The translations under genes were made by a program, and so were the position numbers. Shown piece after piece: positions 7,255 to 9,019 of a stretch of DNA of 9,019 bases; the first letter of the stretch is position 1; every line of letters starts with the position of its first letter. The stretch is from CAZAKO01 sp964546145 (lineage in GTDB: Bacteria > Fidelibacterota > UBA2242), in contig CAZJIU010000086.1 of NCBI GenBank assembly GCA_964546145.1, positions 1 to 9,019 of the forward strand, read 5' to 3'. The notes beneath the pieces are model-generated. The model was given only the letters and a program-made list of their open reading frames with translations, was not told the DNA's origin and searched no databases.

Positions 7255-8706
7255 TTATACCTGCCTGATTGCCCAATCCAGAGTCTCTTGCAAAATTTCG
7301 TCCGAAGGCGTCTGGATGAATCCATCATCAATCATTGCTCGGAGTAGTGAGCGTGAGTATTCGATATCTCTTTTGGCCAACTGATATGCTTCTGCATAAG
7401 TCAGAGCTTTACGACTAATCCCGCTTTTAACAGCTTCTACCGCAACATTAGCTGCCTCGTGGGGAAATATGTTAACCTCATCCATTTTGGGAATAATATC
7501 ATCCGGACTGATTCCCCGATTCGCGGCAAAATCGGCTAATGAATTAGCCGCCGCAATGGCCATTTCATCAGTAATTTTCCGGGCTCTAACCATCAGCGCC
7601 GCCTTTAAAATTCCCGGAAAACCCAGTGAATTATTCACCTGGTTCGGAAAATCACCACGACCGGTCGCAACGATAAAAGCTCCCGCCTGTTTGGCAGCAT
7701 AGGGATAGATTTCGGGCACCGGATTGGCACAAGCAAATACTATCGCTTTGTCAGCCATGGATTTGATCCATTCCGGCTTAACGATATTCGGGCCTGGTGT
7801 AGAGAGCGAAATCAACACATCGGCACCTTTACATGATTCCGCAAAATCAGTAATACATTTTGGGTTTGTTGACTGGCATAATTCCCATTTGCGATAAAAC
7901 CGCGGATCGGCTTTGATATCTTTCCGATTCCGGTGCAGTCCTCCCCGGGAGTCGAAGAGCGTGATCTTTTGCGGATCACCGCCAGCCGCAATGATGATTC
8001 TGGCAATGGTCGTATTCGAAGCACCAGCTCCCAACATCGTGATTTTTACTTCGCCGATCTCCTTCTCTGCCAGTTTCAAGGCATTAATCAGACCGGCTAA
8101 AGTCACACAAGCCGTTCCCTGAGCATCATCGTGCCAGACTGGAATTTCACACTCTTCCCGCAACACATCCAGAACCCGATAACAATTCGGCTGGGAGATA
8201 TCTTCTAGATTAATCGCGCCAAAACTGGGCTGGCACATCTTGACATAATCAATCAATTTAGCGGCGCTGTTCAAACCTTTTTCATCACGACTGTCAACAC
8301 ATAACGCTACCGCATCTATCCCACCAAGATATTTCATCAATAAAGCTTTGCCCTCCATGACCCCTAAACCACCGGGAGGAGTCACATTCCCATCACCAAG
8401 AACGCGGGTTGAATCGGAAACAATTCCAACCAGATTGCCGCGATTTGACAGCTCAAAAGACCTTATATTATCGTCCCGGATCATGGTCGAAACCTGGGAA
8501 ACTCCCGGCGTGTACCAGACATTAAACCAATTGAATCCAAAAACGCCGACCTTGGGTGCGGTCTGGATTTTACCGCCATAAAATCGGTGAGACATTTCTG
8601 CCAGTTTCTTATAAAACAGAGTCTTGCCCTTCGCAATTTGCTCCGGGGTGAAATGGTCAGGAAAAACTTCATCAAGATTGCTCAGATTCAAATGGATCTT
8701 TTTCAT
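7255..8706 (-). CDS. Malic enzyme, malate dehydrogenase (oxaloacetate-decarboxylating)
   Basis: A complete 483-residue cytoplasmic enzyme that converts malate to pyruvate and CO2 with reduction of NAD(P), at the link between the TCA cycle and pyruvate. Visible motifs are Y65-T-P-G with the catalytic Tyr, the S-D-S-T-R-V-L-G-D-G block (97-106), M-E-G-K with catalytic K120, the metal ligands in L-E168-D169, H-D193-D194-A-Q-G-T, the Rossmann G-A-G-A-S-N (226-231), C-A-N-P-V-P-E (326-332) and N-N-S-L-G-F-P-G (358-365). It lacks the C-terminal phosphotransacetylase-like domain of long MaeB enzymes. It is longer than the short bacterial form (about 400-440 residues) through an extended N-terminus, a N-W-F-N-V-W lead-in to the Tyr motif and an insert after beta-2 (about 257-283). 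D252 at the end of beta-2 does not settle NAD versus NADP. The start is ATG with a modest GGAG 11 nt upstream. A TPR gene lies 77 nt upstream on the same strand, so an operon is possible. Confidence 0.95.
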   Translation of the reverse strand: MKKIHLNLSNLDEVFPDHFTPEQIAKGKTLFYKKLAEMSHRFYGGKIQTAPKVGVFGFNWFNVWYTPGVSQVSTMIRDDNIRSFELSNRGNLVGIVSDSTRVLGDGNVTPPGGLGVMEGKALLMKYLGGIDAVALCVDSRDEKGLNSAAKLIDYVKMCQPSFGAINLEDISQPNCYRVLDVLREECEIPVWHDDAQGTACVTLAGLINALKLAEKEIGEVKITMLGAGASNTTIARIIIAAGGDPQKITLFDSRGGLHRNRKDIKADPRFYRKWELCQSTNPKCITDFAESCKGADVLISLSTPGPNIVKPEWIKSMADKAIVFACANPVPEIYPYAAKQAGAFIVATGRGDFPNQVNNSLGFPGILKAALMVRARKITDEMAIAAANSLADFAANRGISPDDIIPKMDEVNIFPHEAANVAVEAVKSGISRKALTYAEAYQLAKRDIEYSRSLLRAMIDDGFIQTPSDEILQETLDWAIRQV

Positions 8707-8717
8707 TATCTGCTATA

Positions 8718-8721
8718 CTCC
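8718..8721 (-). promoter_or_regulatory. Probable ribosome binding site of the malic enzyme gene
   Basis: GGAG on the minus strand, 11 nt upstream of the ATG at 8706. The core is short and the spacing longer than ideal, which suggests moderate initiation. No better in-frame start is evident. Confidence 0.5.
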
Positions 8722-8783
8722 AATATTTAATTTATTCGTTCAACAATTCAGCTAAAGTAAGCACATCGTAGGAATAATTATTC

Positions 8784-9019
8784 TCACAGCGGCGGAACTT
8801 CAAAAGTATATAAATCCTCCGATTCCGTCAGTTCCAGCAAACGCTGTTTCGCATCACAATGCTCCGGATCGAGTTCGATGACCTTCTGCAAATGCTGAAT
8901 AGCTAAATCGCGGTTGTTGAGCCCCAGATGAGACAGTGCCAGATGATAATGGACTGACACGATGTTGGGATCTTCTTTTAAAATTTGCTCCAAACAATGA
9001 ATGGCTTTTTGATACTGAC
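8784..9019 (-). CDS. TPR-repeat protein, C-terminal fragment
   Basis: The frame runs from the right edge of the window to a TGA at 8784-8786 and has no start inside the window that need be real: a TTG at 8993 is an internal Leu, and the frame stays open upstream (Y-Q-K-A-I-H-C-L). The 78 visible codons show the end of one tetratricopeptide repeat (helix B, closing E-D-P-N), one complete 34-residue repeat from I-V-S-V-H-Y to E-L-D-P-E with the typical A-L, G and L-D-P positions, then a capping helix and a short tail ending in V-P-P-L. TPRs mediate protein-protein contacts; the partner and the N-terminal domains are outside the window. It is the upstream neighbour of the malic enzyme gene on the same strand, with a 77-nt gap, so co-transcription is possible but not shown. 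Family assignment is firm; specific function is unknown. Confidence 0.85.
   Translation of the reverse strand, partial: QYQKAIHCLEQILKEDPNIVSVHYHLALSHLGLNNRDLAIQHLQKVIELDPEHCDAKQRLLELTESEDLYTFEVPPL

Noticed and set aside
7238..7261. Inverted repeat GGTA...TACC enclosing CAGTTTACTG over the malic enzyme stop codon
   Set aside because: The stem is interrupted. On the malic enzyme strand it is followed by A residues rather than T, and on the kinase strand the T-run precedes it, so it does not fit an intrinsic terminator.
8772..8783. Perfect 12-bp palindrome GAATAATTATTC just after the TPR stop codon
   Set aside because: One or two palindromes of this length are expected by chance in 9 kb, more in AT-rich DNA. 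It forms at best a 4-bp stem, so it is neither a terminator nor a clear operator.

Overview
The window is moderately AT-rich bacterial DNA. It carries four protein-coding loci and one assembly gap. The mix of a very large PAS/GAF hybrid histidine kinase, a stand-alone malic enzyme, a YjbQ-family protein and a TPR protein fits an uncultivated free-living Gram-negative-type bacterium, for example a deltaproteobacterial or FCB-like lineage. No rRNA, tRNA or other marker fixes the taxon. The 100-N run flanked by an exact 55-bp duplication points to a scaffold built from short-read, probably metagenomic, contigs.

Layout: bases 1-217 are AT-rich with no supported gene. A yjbQ-type gene lies on the minus strand (218-634). 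A 337-bp divergent intergenic region (635-971) follows, with candidate promoters for both flanking genes. The multi-sensor hybrid histidine kinase is on the plus strand (972-7153) and is split in this assembly by Ns at 5680-5779. The 55 bases before the gap (5625-5679) are repeated exactly after it (5780-5834). Removing one copy and the Ns restores a single frame of 2008 codons that closes a PAS domain across the join, so the gap is best read as an overlap that was not merged. A 101-bp convergent spacer holds a weak hairpin. The malic enzyme gene (7255-8706, minus) follows, with the C-terminal end of a TPR protein upstream of it on the same strand (8784 to the window end).

How the genes work: the kinase is predicted to be soluble. 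It reads as pseudo-receiver, seven PAS, GAF, PAS, GAF, PAS, HisKA, HATPase, receiver. It probably integrates several cytoplasmic cues and passes phosphate to its own C-terminal receiver; no partner Hpt protein or DNA-binding regulator is in the window. Its N-terminal receiver has Asn in place of the phospho-accepting Asp. The malic enzyme links malate to pyruvate and reducing power. YjbQ has only a weak known thiamine-phosphate synthase activity. Apart from the possible TPR-malic enzyme co-transcription, nothing ties the genes into one pathway. I found no mobile element, CRISPR array, RNA gene or clear new multi-gene system. The most unusual items are the kinase's size and architecture, its degenerate receiver, and the repairable assembly break.
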